Below are positions 42,956 to 54,500 of a stretch of DNA of 64,000 nucleotides, piece after piece. Numbering within the stretch: the first letter of the stretch is position 1; the number at the start of each line of letters is the position of its first letter. The notes beneath the pieces are model-generated. The model was not told the DNA's origin. It saw only the letters and a list, made by a program, of their open reading frames with translations, and did no database searches. Position numbers and translations under genes: made by a program. Location of the stretch: contig NZ_VCED01000007.1 in the NCBI RefSeq assembly GCF_006384255.1, forward strand, positions 1 through 64,000, written 5' to 3'. The stretch comes from Haemophilus seminalis. Its GTDB lineage: Bacteria > Pseudomonadota > Gammaproteobacteria > Enterobacterales > Pasteurellaceae.

Positions 42956-43816
42956 ATGGATATTATCATTATTAGCGGACGTTCTGGTGCGGGAAAGTCT
43001 GTGGCTCTACGCGCTTTGGAGGATATGGGCTATTATTGTGTAGATAATATTCCTTTTGATTTACTACCTCAATTAACTCAGATTCTTTCTCAATCACAAT
43101 CTTCAGTAGCGATTAGTCTAGATATTCGTAATATTCCAAATTCTGCGACGACGTTAGAGCAAACACTTTCAACATTACAAAATCATCATCAGGTTAAGAT
43201 TATTTTCTTAGAGGCGGATCGCAGTACGTTGATTCGTCGATATAGTGATTCTCGGCGTTTACACCCACTTTCTGTTCAAGATCTGTCCCTTGAAGTTGCG
43301 ATTGATGCAGAATATCAATATTTAGAGCCACTAATCCAACATGCTAATTTCATTCTTGATACGACACATCTTTCGACACATACGCTTGCAGAAAAATTAC
43401 GAGAGTTTATTTGTGGGTATGGCGAAAAAGAGCTTAAAATCATTATAGAATCTTTTGGGTTTAAATATGGTATTCCGCTTGATGCAGATTATGTTTTTGA
43501 TGTGCGATTCTTACCCAATCCACATTGGGATCCGGCACTTCGCCCAATGACAGGATTAGATGCGCCTGTGGCGGCATTTTTAAATAGTCATACAGAAGTG
43601 AATGAATTTATTTATCTTACACGAAATTATATAGAAACATGGTTGCCACTTTTAGAAAAAAATAATAGAAGTTACTTAACTATTGCTATTGGGTGTACTG
43701 GTGGGAAACATCGCTCTGTTTATATAGCACAACAACTTGGAGAATATTTTCAGGCAAAAGGAAAAATAGTGCAAATTCAGCATAAATCTTTAGAGCGAAA
43801 TAAAAAGACGCAATAA
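42956..43816 (+). CDS. rapZ: RNase adapter RapZ (YvcJ family)
   Basis: A 286-residue protein with the P-loop [20 protein letters not shown] (about 4-23) and a C-terminal domain with [19 protein letters not shown] and [19 protein letters not shown], which in E. coli binds small RNAs GlmY/GlmZ and recruits RNase E. I start at ATG 42956, where GGGAGG stands just upstream; a GTG four codons earlier is also in frame. Last gene of the lpt-pts run. Confidence 0.95.
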   Translation: MDIIIISGRSGAGKSVALRALEDMGYYCVDNIPFDLLPQLTQILSQSQSSVAISLDIRNIPNSATTLEQTLSTLQNHHQVKIIFLEADRSTLIRRYSDSRRLHPLSVQDLSLEVAIDAEYQYLEPLIQHANFILDTTHLSTHTLAEKLREFICGYGEKELKIIIESFGFKYGIPLDADYVFDVRFLPNPHWDPALRPMTGLDAPVAAFLNSHTEVNEFIYLTRNYIETWLPLLEKNNRSYLTIAIGCTGGKHRSVYIAQQLGEYFQAKGKIVQIQHKSLERNKKTQ

Positions 43817-43832
43817 TGGCATATCGGTAATA

Positions 43833-44300
43833 TTATAGTTTAAATCGATGAATAACCTGATTTGCTGAACCACGCCAAATTAAACTTGGATCTGCTTGTT
43901 CTTGAATAAATTTCCCATCAATTAACACATCAATATAAGGCAACATAGCACGTTGTTGTTCGTCTAGTTCATCCAGCTTATAACCTGTCCAAACCCAGAT
44001 GTCTTTATCGGGGCATTCTCGTTTTACGCGTTGCACAAAGGGCAATAATGTTTCTACGTTGAGGGGATGAAGTGGATCTCCACCTGAAAGCGTCAGTCCT
44101 TGGCGTTTAATGCGTGTGTCTTTTAAATCATTGATGATTTGTTGTTCCATCGCTTCATCAAATAATACACCTGCTGAAAATGACCAGCTTTTTTGATTGT
44201 AGCAACCTTTACAACCATGGGTACAGCCACTGACAAATAAAGTACAACGTGTACCTTCGCCATTAATGACATCAGTGGGATAGTATTGAAGATAGTTCAT
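43833..44300 (-). CDS. nrdG: Anaerobic ribonucleotide reductase activating enzyme
   Basis: A 155-residue radical-SAM protein that generates the glycyl radical on NrdD under anaerobiosis. The CX3CX2C cluster ligands are in VSGCTHGCKGCYNQK (about 27-34), and the later motif GGDPLHPLNVETLLPF is present. It stands alone on the minus strand, convergent with rapZ. No nrdD is in the window. Length and start are normal for the family. Confidence 0.96.
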   Translation of the reverse strand: MNYLQYYPTDVINGEGTRCTLFVSGCTHGCKGCYNQKSWSFSAGVLFDEAMEQQIINDLKDTRIKRQGLTLSGGDPLHPLNVETLLPFVQRVKRECPDKDIWVWTGYKLDELDEQQRAMLPYIDVLIDGKFIQEQADPSLIWRGSANQVIHRFKL

Positions 44301-44377
44301 ATTATTATAAACTCCTGGAATATGGTGTAAATTATCAGCAAATTAACTGCACTTTTGTAATTAAAGAGAATTAATCT

Positions 44378-44406
44378 TTGCAATAATATGGTAATTCTTG
44401 CATAAT
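44378..44406 (+). promoter_or_regulatory. ffs promoter
   Basis: TTGCAA (44378-44383), 17-bp spacer, CATAAT (44401-44406), followed by a GC-rich discriminator AGCCCGC of the kind found at growth-rate-controlled stable RNA genes. Transcription would start about 20 bases before the mature 4.5S RNA. Confidence 0.75.
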
Positions 44407-44432
44407 AGCCCGCAATCGCTCTGCGATATCAA

Positions 44433-44547
44433 TGGAAACCTTTTCGGTCTCTCGCAACGGTGTCTGGTTTACTCGGTCAGGTCCGGAAGGAAGCAGCCAA
44501 AGTCGGAATTACTGTGTGCCGAGAAGAAGCTGGGAAGGTTTCCGCCC
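44433..44547 (+). ncRNA. ffs: Signal recognition particle 4.5S RNA
   Basis: The SRP core GGTCAGGTCCGGAAGGAAGC is present near 44478-44500 with its apical tetraloop GGAA and the internal asymmetric loop. The ends GGAAACCTT (44434) and AAGGTTTCC (44535) pair to close the long hairpin, giving about 115 nt. It is the partner of Ffh encoded at 6189. Exact ends are estimated from pairing. Confidence 0.95.
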
Positions 44548-44559
44548 AACTTCCTTTTC

Positions 44560-46290
44560 TTATACTCGCTCAATCAATCTTTTAAAGAATCCATTCTCTT
44601 TTGTGATTAAGCTATTGTAATCGCCTTGCTCGATTAATCTTCCGTTGTCAATTACACAAATTTTATCGAATTGTTCAATTGAACTGAGACGGTGAGTGAC
44701 CATTATTAGGGTTTTATTTTCGGCATGTTGTAGAATTAAACGTAAAATTTGACGTTCAGTTTCGCGATCTAAACCTTCTGTTGGTTCATCCAATAATAAA
44801 ATTGGCGCATTATTGAGTAAAATACGGGCTAAACCTAAACGGCGTTGTTCCCCACCAGAAAGAGGACGACCACCATCACCAAGCCAAAGATTTAAACCTT
44901 TTCCTTCTTGCTCAAGTAATTTGCTTAAACCAACTTGATGTAGCACTTCAATCATTTTTTCATCAGAAATTTTATCCGCACTTGCAAATTGTAAATTTTG
45001 ACGAAGTGTATCGCTGAATACGTGAACACGTTGAGTTAAAAAACAAATTTGGCGGCGTAATGTCTCTTCTGAATAGGCTGAAATTGGTTTTTCTGCTAAT
45101 AAAAGCTTACCTTGATTCGCATCATAATTGCGCACTAAAAGTTGAAGGAGTGAAGATTTCCCACTTCCAGTTTTGCCTAAAATAGCAATTTTTTGGCTTT
45201 GTTCTAAATCTAATGTAAGATTTTTTAATACAAGCGTTTCTTGCCCTGGATAGGAAAAACTTAAATCCTTCGTAGAAATCAACCGCACTTTTGTTTCAAA
45301 TTCCTCATTACCATTAAACTTAACAAGCGGTTTTTGCTCAATGATTTCGGTTACACGCTCTGCTGCAGCAATCACTTGACCTATATGTAAAAATGCAGCA
45401 CCCAATGGCATGATGATCTCAAAGGCGGCAAGCGCAGCAAAAGTGAACAGTGCAATATAAGCCGTGCGGTATTCATCTGTGCCAAAATCGGCGTTACTTG
45501 CAAACCATAGCATGCCAGAAATCAACAAACCATTTAGAAACAGAACAAGCGCGGTAGAAAATCCACTTAATTTTGCTTCTTTGGCTTGATCTTCCTGCCA
45601 TGTTTTTTCTGTGGCTGTCATTTTCTCTTTTAATTTATCTTCTGCATTAAATAATAAAAGCTCGGCTTGTGCTTGGATAAATTCTAAAAACTGGGTTCGA
45701 TAGGTCGCGCGTGCTTGGATTAAGCGTTCGCCAAATTCCTGACCTAGTCGATAGAAAACAGTTGGGATAATTATTAATAAAATTAACAAAAATAAGCCTA
45801 AACCAAGTGCGAGTGGAATATTGACAAAGCTAAGTCCAATCGTCATGGCAATGATTACAAATGCAGCAGTGAAAAATGGCGCAAGTAAACGTAAATATAG
45901 GCTATCAAGTGTATCCACATCGGATACTAAACGATTTAACAAATCGCTGTTACGATAACGATTTAATACCCCTGGGCTTAAAGGAATGATTTTTTCAAAT
46001 ACTTGTACGCGTAATTTTGACAAAATGCGGAATGTTGCATCATGCGTCACTATTTTTTCAAAATAGCGCATGACGGTTCGTCCGATAGCTAAACCTCGCA
46101 CACTGGCTGAAGGGTAGAAAAAGTTAAATAGAGTGCCTAGTCCTGCAATGGCTGTAGCGGCTAAAAACCAGCCTGAAACGGTAAGTAAGCTCATGCTGGA
46201 TCCCAATCCTAAAATCATCAGCACCAAGCCTAAAATAAGAGGAAATTTGGCGAATTTAAATAAACGTATAAACGGAAGTAATGTGCGCAT
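44560..46290 (-). CDS. cydC: ABC transporter CydC (cytochrome bd assembly)
   Basis: A 576-residue half-transporter: six membrane helices (residues 1-310) and an ATPase with Walker A ILGKTGSGKSSLLQLLVRN (about 363), signature LSGGEQRRLGLARILL (about 475) and Walker B PILLLDEPTEGLD. With CydD it forms the inner-membrane CydDC complex needed for cytochrome bd assembly, linked to cysteine/glutathione export and haem. Its first base overlaps the last base of cydD, so translation is coupled. Confidence 0.96.
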   Translation of the reverse strand: MRTLLPFIRLFKFAKFPLILGLVLMILGLGSSMSLLTVSGWFLAATAIAGLGTLFNFFYPSASVRGLAIGRTVMRYFEKIVTHDATFRILSKLRVQVFEKIIPLSPGVLNRYRNSDLLNRLVSDVDTLDSLYLRLLAPFFTAAFVIIAMTIGLSFVNIPLALGLGLFLLILLIIIPTVFYRLGQEFGERLIQARATYRTQFLEFIQAQAELLLFNAEDKLKEKMTATEKTWQEDQAKEAKLSGFSTALVLFLNGLLISGMLWFASNADFGTDEYRTAYIALFTFAALAAFEIIMPLGAAFLHIGQVIAAAERVTEIIEQKPLVKFNGNEEFETKVRLISTKDLSFSYPGQETLVLKNLTLDLEQSQKIAILGKTGSGKSSLLQLLVRNYDANQGKLLLAEKPISAYSEETLRRQICFLTQRVHVFSDTLRQNLQFASADKISDEKMIEVLHQVGLSKLLEQEGKGLNLWLGDGGRPLSGGEQRRLGLARILLNNAPILLLDEPTEGLDRETERQILRLILQHAENKTLIMVTHRLSSIEQFDKICVIDNGRLIEQGDYNSLITKENGFFKRLIERV

Positions 46291-48050
46291 TATTGGATAT
46301 CCTGTTTTCGTTGTGCAAGAAGTTCTCCAAAGAAACCTTCATTTTGTAATTCAGCAAAAATCCCCTGTTGGACAATTTCGCCCTGCTGCATGACAAAAAT
46401 TTGATCACATTGTTTTAAATCTTCAATGCGGTGTGTAATCATTAATGTTGTTTGGTAGCAACTCATTTCATTTAATGCTTGAAGGACGAGACTTTCAGAT
46501 TGGGCATCGAGACTGGCTGTTGGCTCATCAAGTAATAGTAGGCTCCCCTTGCGTAATAATGCACGTGCAATAGCAAGACGTTGCGCTTGTCCCACAGAAA
46601 CGCCTAATCCTCCATCTTTAATTTCATAATCTAAACCGAGTTTATCTATAAATTCGGTGGCTTGGGCTTGGCTTAAAGCATGGTGAATTTTCTCATCGCT
46701 TGTTTGAATATCACCAAGCAGAAGATTTTCTTTAATTGTGCCTTGTAATAACAATGGATTTTGTCCTACCCAGGCAATATGTTTGCGCCAGTCAGCTAGA
46801 TTGCTTTCGCGAAGTTCTTGTCCATTAATTTTGAGAGAACCCTCATAAGGTAAAAAGCCTAAAATTACATTCATTAATGAGGTTTTCCCTGCGCCACTTT
46901 GTCCTACAAGCGCAACATTGTAATTTGCTGGAATTTGGAAATTTAACGGCTTGGTTAATGCTGAACCCTGTGTCGAAAGTACCACTAAATTTTCGGCAGA
47001 AATTTCAACCGCACTTTCCAAAGAAATTGTTTTTTCATTTTGATGAACGGTTAAATAATCGGATTCTAAGAAATTAACAATGGCATCTGCTGCACCAATA
47101 CCCGCTGCGCGGTCGTGGTAATAAGCGCCTAGATCACGTAAGGGTTGATAAAATTCAGGTGCAAGAATTAAACAAAAGAAACCTGTGAAAAGTGTAAGTG
47201 GTGCATTATAGGTACCAAATTCAATTTGACCTAAGTAGCTAAAACCAAAATAGACCGCCATGAGGGCAATGGAAATAGAGGTAAAAAATTCCAATACGGC
47301 AGAAGAGAGAAAAGCGAGTTTTAGCACATCCATCGTGGTTTCACGGAAATCTTCAGTGGCATTTTCAATATGCTCAGTTTGTTCAGAAGTGCGGTTAAAA
47401 AGACGTAAGGTTTCAAGACCACGTAATCGATCTAGAAATTGTGCGCTTAAACGAGCCAGTGTTTCCATATTTTTTTGGCTACTGTCTGCTGCAGCGATAC
47501 CAACAAGGATCATAAAAACGGGAACAAGTGGCGCGGTGATCATTAAAATTAAACCTGCAGCCCAGTTCAACGGAAATACAGCAATTAAAATAACGACAGG
47601 AACAATGGCTGAAAGACTTTGTTGAGGCAGAAAACGGGCATAGAAATTATGTAAGTTTTCAACTTGTTCCAACATAATGCTTGCCCAACTTCCAGCTGGT
47701 TTTTGATTGATTGTCGCAGGGCCAACAAGATGGATTTTATCCAGAATTTTTTGACGAATATGATTGCGTAATAATTGTCCGCTTTGGAAACCTATTTTTT
47801 CGCGTGCCCATAAAATAATTGCACGCAATCCGAACCCGATAATCAACCCAAGAAAATAAGGAATAAGTTCATCACGAGGCACTTTTTGTATAATCAGTTT
47901 ATCAAGCAACGTCGCAAGAAAATAAGTTTGCGCGACTAAAATGAGTGCAGAAAGCGTAGCTAAGACAATGTTTGCGCGCATTAATTTTTTGATAGGTTCT
48001 TGTTGTGCGCGAAGCCATTTTTGTAAATATTTTTGGCGAAGTTTGTTCAT
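46290..48050 (-). CDS. cydD: ABC transporter CydD (cytochrome bd assembly)
   Basis: A 586-residue half-transporter with six membrane helices and an ATPase: Walker A LVGQSGAGKTSLMNVILGF (about 380), VGQAQRLAIARALLRKG (degenerate signature) and Walker B LLLLDEPTASLD. I start at MNKLRQKYLQKWL (48050); the frame is open 27 codons further up, but that part runs through the trxB terminator. It overlaps cydC by one base. Confidence 0.95.
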   Translation of the reverse strand: MNKLRQKYLQKWLRAQQEPIKKLMRANIVLATLSALILVAQTYFLATLLDKLIIQKVPRDELIPYFLGLIIGFGLRAIILWAREKIGFQSGQLLRNHIRQKILDKIHLVGPATINQKPAGSWASIMLEQVENLHNFYARFLPQQSLSAIVPVVILIAVFPLNWAAGLILMITAPLVPVFMILVGIAAADSSQKNMETLARLSAQFLDRLRGLETLRLFNRTSEQTEHIENATEDFRETTMDVLKLAFLSSAVLEFFTSISIALMAVYFGFSYLGQIEFGTYNAPLTLFTGFFCLILAPEFYQPLRDLGAYYHDRAAGIGAADAIVNFLESDYLTVHQNEKTISLESAVEISAENLVVLSTQGSALTKPLNFQIPANYNVALVGQSGAGKTSLMNVILGFLPYEGSLKINGQELRESNLADWRKHIAWVGQNPLLLQGTIKENLLLGDIQTSDEKIHHALSQAQATEFIDKLGLDYEIKDGGLGVSVGQAQRLAIARALLRKGSLLLLDEPTASLDAQSESLVLQALNEMSCYQTTLMITHRIEDLKQCDQIFVMQQGEIVQQGIFAELQNEGFFGELLAQRKQDIQ

Positions 48051-48076
48051 AGTTTTATCGTGATATAGAAAAAGTT

Positions 48077-48099
48077 CCCCTCTTTTAAAAAAAGAGGGG
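48077..48099 (-). terminator. trxB terminator
   Basis: CCCCTCTTTT and AAAAGAGGGG pair in a 10-bp stem on the minus strand, followed by AACTTTTTC, 15 bases after the trxB stop. Confidence 0.75.
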
Positions 48100-48114
48100 A
48101 ATGAGTTAGAGAAT

Positions 48115-49101
<987 letters not shown>

Positions 49102-49180
49102 TTAATTGAATTTAAGTTTATTCTGATGATTGCTATGTATGAAATTGTTCCATACACCTTATCAATTATAAACCTTTCGA

Positions 49181-50038
49181 TTAATAGAGCAGTGAATAAA
49201 GCAATCGGCGAAACTTATTTGTTAACGGATCAGCATTGCCCATTGCACTTAAAATGGATAAAAATTGTTGTTTAACTTCACCATTCTGCGCACCTAAGTC
49301 GGTTTTTAAAATATCGAAAAGTAGTGTCAACGCTTCTTCATTTCGTCCAGCTTGATGAAGTTGTATAGCAAGTTTTATTGCAATTTCAGCTGTTGGGTTT
49401 TTAGCATAATCGGCCTGTAATTGTTGGATTTCAGGTGTGTCGGCAGCTTGAATTTGTAGCTCAATTTGTGCCTGTAATCCGTGCCAACGACTATCACGAT
49501 CTTGCAACGGAATTTGTTTTAGAATTTCTTGTGCTGGCTCCGTTTTTTTCATTGCAATATAGGTTTCAGCGTAGAGCAGGGCGACATCACTATTTTTCTT
49601 ATCTGAAAGTTCCCATGCGTCTTTCAATAATGGCAATGCAGCCTCATAATTTTCTACTTGCAAGAAATCTAATGCTTGTTGGAATTTTAAATCTTCTTCT
49701 TTCGGTAAAATAATGCTTAATCGTTGGATTAATGACGCTTTATCAAGCGCACCTGGAAATGCATCTAATGCCTGTGCTTCTTTAAACAAATAGGTGGTTG
49801 ACAATGCTTGGATGCGGAATTGTGCGGCAATCATTTGCTCTTTTTCACAATTTACTTTTCCAAGAACAAATTGTCCTTGATATTGTTCTGCAACTTGCTC
49901 AAGTAAAGTCAAGAAATCTGATGATTCTTTATGCGTTGGAGCATAAAAATTGATGACAAGTGGTTTTTCTAAGGATTGTTGCAGTATTTCAGTAAGATTT
50001 TGTTCGTTGATGTCAACGATAAAAGGAAAATCAGCCAT
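49181..50038 (-). CDS. Thioredoxin-like TPR protein (CnoX/YbbN family)
   Basis: A 285-residue protein: a thioredoxin fold (residues 1-110) whose active-site position reads YAPTHKESSDF in place of WCxxC, so it is not an oxidoreductase of the usual kind, followed by TPR-like helices (about 115-285; ALDFLQVENYEAALPLLKDA). This is the layout of CnoX, a chaperedoxin holding unfolded proteins for GroEL. Function is inferred from that family. The 109 bp after its stop to trxB show nothing notable. Confidence 0.85.
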   Translation of the reverse strand: MADFPFIVDINEQNLTEILQQSLEKPLVINFYAPTHKESSDFLTLLEQVAEQYQGQFVLGKVNCEKEQMIAAQFRIQALSTTYLFKEAQALDAFPGALDKASLIQRLSIILPKEEDLKFQQALDFLQVENYEAALPLLKDAWELSDKKNSDVALLYAETYIAMKKTEPAQEILKQIPLQDRDSRWHGLQAQIELQIQAADTPEIQQLQADYAKNPTAEIAIKLAIQLHQAGRNEEALTLLFDILKTDLGAQNGEVKQQFLSILSAMGNADPLTNKFRRLLYSLLY

Positions 50039-50101
50039 GTTTTATCCTTGTGAAAAAATAATGGCTGATTTTAACAAAGTGCGGTCGATTTTAGAAATGT
50101 T

Positions 50102-51088
50102 TTACTCTTTCAATGAGGGAAAGATTTTTGCCAGGAGCAGTTTTCCCATCATTTCAATATGTTGTGGTTCTGCATTGAGTGCCGGAATATATTGGTAAAA
50201 TTGTCCGCCATTAGTGAGAAAATTCTCGCGGTTTTCCTCATCAATTTCTTCAATAGTTTCTAAACAATCAACCGAAAAACCTGGGCAAATGACGGCTATT
50301 TTATGAATACCTTGTGATGCTGCATTTTGGAGAAATTTATCCGTGTAAGGTTGTAACCATTCTTCTCGCCCAAAACGTGATTGGAAGGTTATTCCCCATT
50401 GGTTTTCGGTCAATCCCAACTTATCTACAATAGCAAGCGTTGTCTGTTTGCAGTGTTCACGGTAGTAATCACCCATATTTTCATAACGTAATGGGATACC
50501 ATGATAAGAAAATAGCAAAAACTCATCGGGTTTTAACCGCGCTTTTATGGAATTGGCTAAGGCGTTAATGTAATTTTCATCAACATGATAAGAATGAATA
50601 AAATCGAACGGTACCATTCCCCGCTCTTCTTTAAGGGCATGGGCAAAGGCATCAAATAGCGCGCCTGTTGTTGTACTAGAATATTGTGGGTAAAGGGGGA
50701 GTACAATAATTCGTTCAACTTTATTTTTAAGTAAATTTTTCACCGCACTTTGCATTGATGGGTTGCCGTATGTCATCGCAATTTCTACTTGAGCATCAAT
50801 ATTTTGCTTATTTAAATAGGCTTGTAATGCATCTTTTTGTTGTCGTGAAATGGCAAGTAAAGGCGAACCTTGCTCTGTCCAAATTGCTTGGTAATTTTTA
50901 GCGATACGTTTTGAACGTAATGGCAAAATAACAGCCTTGAGTAATGGATACCATTTGTAAGGAGATAAATCGACTACTCTTGGGTCGGTTAAAAATTTCC
51001 ATAAATAACGGGATATAGCAGATGAGGTGGGCGCATCGGGTGTCCCTAAATTGGCTAAAATAATCCCTATTTTTTGATTTGCTATCAT
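50102..51088 (-). CDS. hemH: Ferrochelatase
   Basis: A 328-residue enzyme inserting Fe2+ into protoporphyrin IX. Family blocks are [20 protein letters not shown] (about 8), [16 protein letters not shown] (about 127), [15 protein letters not shown] (catalytic His, about 192), [17 protein letters not shown] and [20 protein letters not shown] (catalytic Glu). I start at ATG 51088, which overlaps the TGA of the thioesterase gene (ATGA). This gene is notable in Haemophilus, which cannot make protoporphyrin itself but can use it. Confidence 0.96.
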   Translation of the reverse strand: MIANQKIGIILANLGTPDAPTSSAISRYLWKFLTDPRVVDLSPYKWYPLLKAVILPLRSKRIAKNYQAIWTEQGSPLLAISRQQKDALQAYLNKQNIDAQVEIAMTYGNPSMQSAVKNLLKNKVERIIVLPLYPQYSSTTTGALFDAFAHALKEERGMVPFDFIHSYHVDENYINALANSIKARLKPDEFLLFSYHGIPLRYENMGDYYREHCKQTTLAIVDKLGLTENQWGITFQSRFGREEWLQPYTDKFLQNAASQGIHKIAVICPGFSVDCLETIEEIDEENRENFLTNGGQFYQYIPALNAEPQHIEMMGKLLLAKIFPSLKE

Positions 51089-51501
51089 AAGTTTAGAATA
51101 GAAAGTGTAAGTCGAGAAACGCAGCAAAGTTTATCTTGTTCATCACGAATGTCAATTTGCCATACGTGGATATTTCTATTTAAACTAATAGGCGTAGCCT
51201 TTGCTGTAACAATGCCTTGCTTTACTGAACGTAGGTGATGGGCATTAATATCAAGTCCCACTGCAATTTTATTTTCTTCTATTGCAAGGTATCCAGCCAA
51301 TGAACCTATCGTTTCTGCTAATGCAACAGATATTCCGCCATGTAATAGACCAAAAGGTTGGGTTGTACGATGATCCACAGGCATTGTCGCTTCAATCCAA
51401 TCTTCGCCAAAAGCAGAAATTTCAATGCCAAGATGGCTAACGGCACTGTTGGAGCAAAGTTGATTTAAGTTTTCGAGCGTGAAGTTTTTTTGCCAAATCA
51501 T
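51085..51501 (-). CDS. Hotdog-fold acyl-CoA thioesterase (MenI/EntH-like)
   Basis: A 138-residue hotdog thioesterase of the PaaI group: [20 protein letters not shown], then the signature [23 protein letters not shown] (about 46-68), where the Glu is the likely catalytic residue, and [20 protein letters not shown]. In related bacteria it hydrolyses 1,4-dihydroxy-2-naphthoyl-CoA in menaquinone synthesis or proofreads acyl carriers; the substrate cannot be decided here. It overlaps hemH by 4 bp. Confidence 0.88.
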   Translation of the reverse strand: MIWQKNFTLENLNQLCSNSAVSHLGIEISAFGEDWIEATMPVDHRTTQPFGLLHGGISVALAETIGSLAGYLAIEENKIAVGLDINAHHLRSVKQGIVTAKATPISLNRNIHVWQIDIRDEQDKLCCVSRLTLSILNL

Positions 51502-51514
51502 GATATTCCTTTCA

Positions 51515-54500
51515 TTACGCTAAAATTTCTAATAATGCCTGCACAGGGTGTTTTAGCACCACATGTTCATAACGTTTTACCTGACTGCGGCAAGAATAAC
51601 CGGTTGCTAAACAAAAGTGCGGATCTTTTCCGTGCAGTTTTTTATGCCACGATACATCGTAGATTTCTCGGCTCATTTTTTGATTTTGCACTTCATGTCC
51701 AAATACACCTGCCATACCGCAACATCCTACTTTTTCTACATTCAGTTGTTGCCCAAATCTTCCAAAAATTTCTTGCCATTCTTTTGGGCTGTTCGGCATA
51801 AAGGTAGATTCCGTACAATGCGGGAATAAATACCAATCGGAAGTGCGGTCAGTTTTTGCGATGTTTTTCAGTTTATCTTGTAATGTCGTATTTTGTAAGC
51901 GTTGTTTTAACCATTCGTGAGCAGTGAGAACGTGGAAATCGCCACGTTTTTCTTGTAGTGCTTCCTTGTATTCATCTCGATAAGACAGCACGATGGCTGG
52001 ATCAACGCCTACAAGTGGAATGCCTAATTTTGCCATTCGATTTAAAAACTCGGCTTGGTTTTGTGCTGTTTTGCTAAAGTGTTTTAAGAAACCTTTAATG
52101 TGCATTGCTTTGCCGTTTGGTTTAAATGGCAACAGAATTGGTGTGAAGCCTAATTTCTGCGTAAGCATAACAAAATCGCGTACCACTTTCGCATCATAGT
52201 AAGATGTGTAAGGATCTTGCACAATAAATAAAATATCGTTTTTTTCTACCGCACTTAGACCTTCCAATTCTTCCAAGGATTTGCCTTGATAATGAATTTC
52301 CACCAGCTGTTGTTGCAAATTGGGTTCAGAAAGCAAGGGCAAATCAGTCATGCCTAGTGTTTTTTCCACTAATGTTTGCGTGACTTTTAGCTTGGTAAAA
52401 TAATTAAAGAATTTTGCCTGCTTTGCCATATAAGGCGCAGCGATTTCTAAATTTGCCACAACGTGATCTTTTACTGGGCGTAAGTAGCGGCTGTGATAAA
52501 AATGAAAGAATTTCGCACGGAAACTTGGTACATCAATTTTAATCGGGCATTGACTAGCACAGGCTTTACAAGCAAGACAAGTATCCATTGCAGCTTTCAC
52601 TTCGTGAGAAAAATCATAATCCCCTCGCCATTTTTGAACCGTATTGCTTAGTCTTTTCACAAGTGCGGTTAATTTTATTTCTGTTTTACAGAAGTCTAAT
52701 TGTTCGGGCGAAACATTTTCATTTGCCATCAATCGAAGCCATTCTCGAACCATAGCTGCGCGACCTTTCGGCGAAAATACACGATTTTTACTGACTTTCA
52801 TCGATGGGCACATGATGCTGTGTTCATCAAAATTGAAACATAAACCGTTTCCATTGCAGTTCATCGCCCCCTTAAATTCATCTCGTATTTGGATAGGAAT
52901 TTGGCGATCCTTATCAGCCCGCATTGGCGAAAGAATAGAATAAAGTTCCTCTTCGGAATCCAAAGGCGTACAGATTTTGCCGGGATTTAAACGATTGTTT
53001 GGATCGAATAAGGTTTTGATATAACGAAGTTCGTGCCAGAGTTCTGGGGTAAAGAATTTTTCGCCGTAATGGGAACGCACGCCTTTTCCGTGCTCTCCCC
53101 AGAGTAATCCACCATATTTAATCGTAAGTTCGGCGACTTCATCTGAAATTTGTTTGAATAATTTCACTTGTTCTTTATCGCATAAATCAAGCGCTGGGCG
53201 AACGTGTAATACGCCCGCATCCACGTGACCAAACATGCCATATTGTAAATGGTGCTTGTCTAATAAAGTGCGAAATTCACTAATGTAATCCGCAAGATTT
53301 TCTGGGGGGACACAAGTATCTTCTACAAACGGAATCGGTTTGGCTGCGCCTTTTGCGTTACCAAGTAAGCCTACTGCTTTTTTGCGCATTGCATAAATAC
53401 GTTCAATAGAAGGTAAATCTGAGTAAACTTGATAGCCAATAATGTGATCTTGGTTGTGTTCGATTTTTTCATCAAGTGAGCGACAAAGTGCGGTGACTTG
53501 GCGGTCTATTTTTTCTTTATTATTACCAGCAAATTCCACAATATTTAAACCAAGAATTGGATCTTCTTCATCTTCTGTAAGAAGTTCATTCACCGAGTGC
53601 CAAATAATATCTTGTTTAGCGAGATTTAAGACTTTGGAATCAACGGTTTCCACAGAAAGCGCATTGGCTTTCACCATAAAAGGTGCATTGCGTAATGCTG
53701 CATCAAAAGAACGATATTTAATATTGATGAGCGTGCGATACTGCGGAATAGGCAGAAGATTGAGTTTGGCTTCACAAATAAATGCGAGAGAACCTTCAGA
53801 ACCAGTGAGAATTCTGGTGAGATTAAATTCACTTTCATCTTCATTAAATACATTTTTCAGATCGTATCCCGTTAAAAAACGGTTAAGTTGTGGCAGATCT
53901 TTAATGATTGCCGCTCTTTTTTCTTTACAGTGTTGTGCAATGGTTTGATGGAGTCTTTTGCTACTATCACTTAATTCAAGCGTATCGATGTTTTCTAAAA
54001 CATCAACAGAATTGACAGCACTGGTATCTAAAATCTCACCGTTCATTAATACTGCGCGTAATGCCAAAACATGATTAGAGGTTTTACCATATTGCAATGA
54101 ACCTTGCCCAGAGGCATCCGTATTAATCATTCCACCTAACGTTGCTCGATTGCTGGTGGATAGCTCTGGGGCAAAGAATAAACCATGTGGTTTTAAAAAT
54201 TGATTAAGTTGATCTTTTACTACGCCTGCTTGTACACGAACCCAACGTTCTTTGACATTGAGTTCTAAAATAGCAGTCATATGGCGAGAAAGATCCACTA
54301 TTATATTGTTATTGATGGATTGTCCATTTGTGCCAGTGCCTCCACCACGAGGAGTAAAGGTGAGGAATTGATATTCAGGTAAATTTGCCAATTTGGTTAT
54401 ACGTACTATATCAGCAACAGTTTTCGGAAAAAGAATCGCTTGAGGAAGCTGTTGGTAAACGCTGTTATCCGTAGCAAGACTTAATCTATCTGCATAATTT

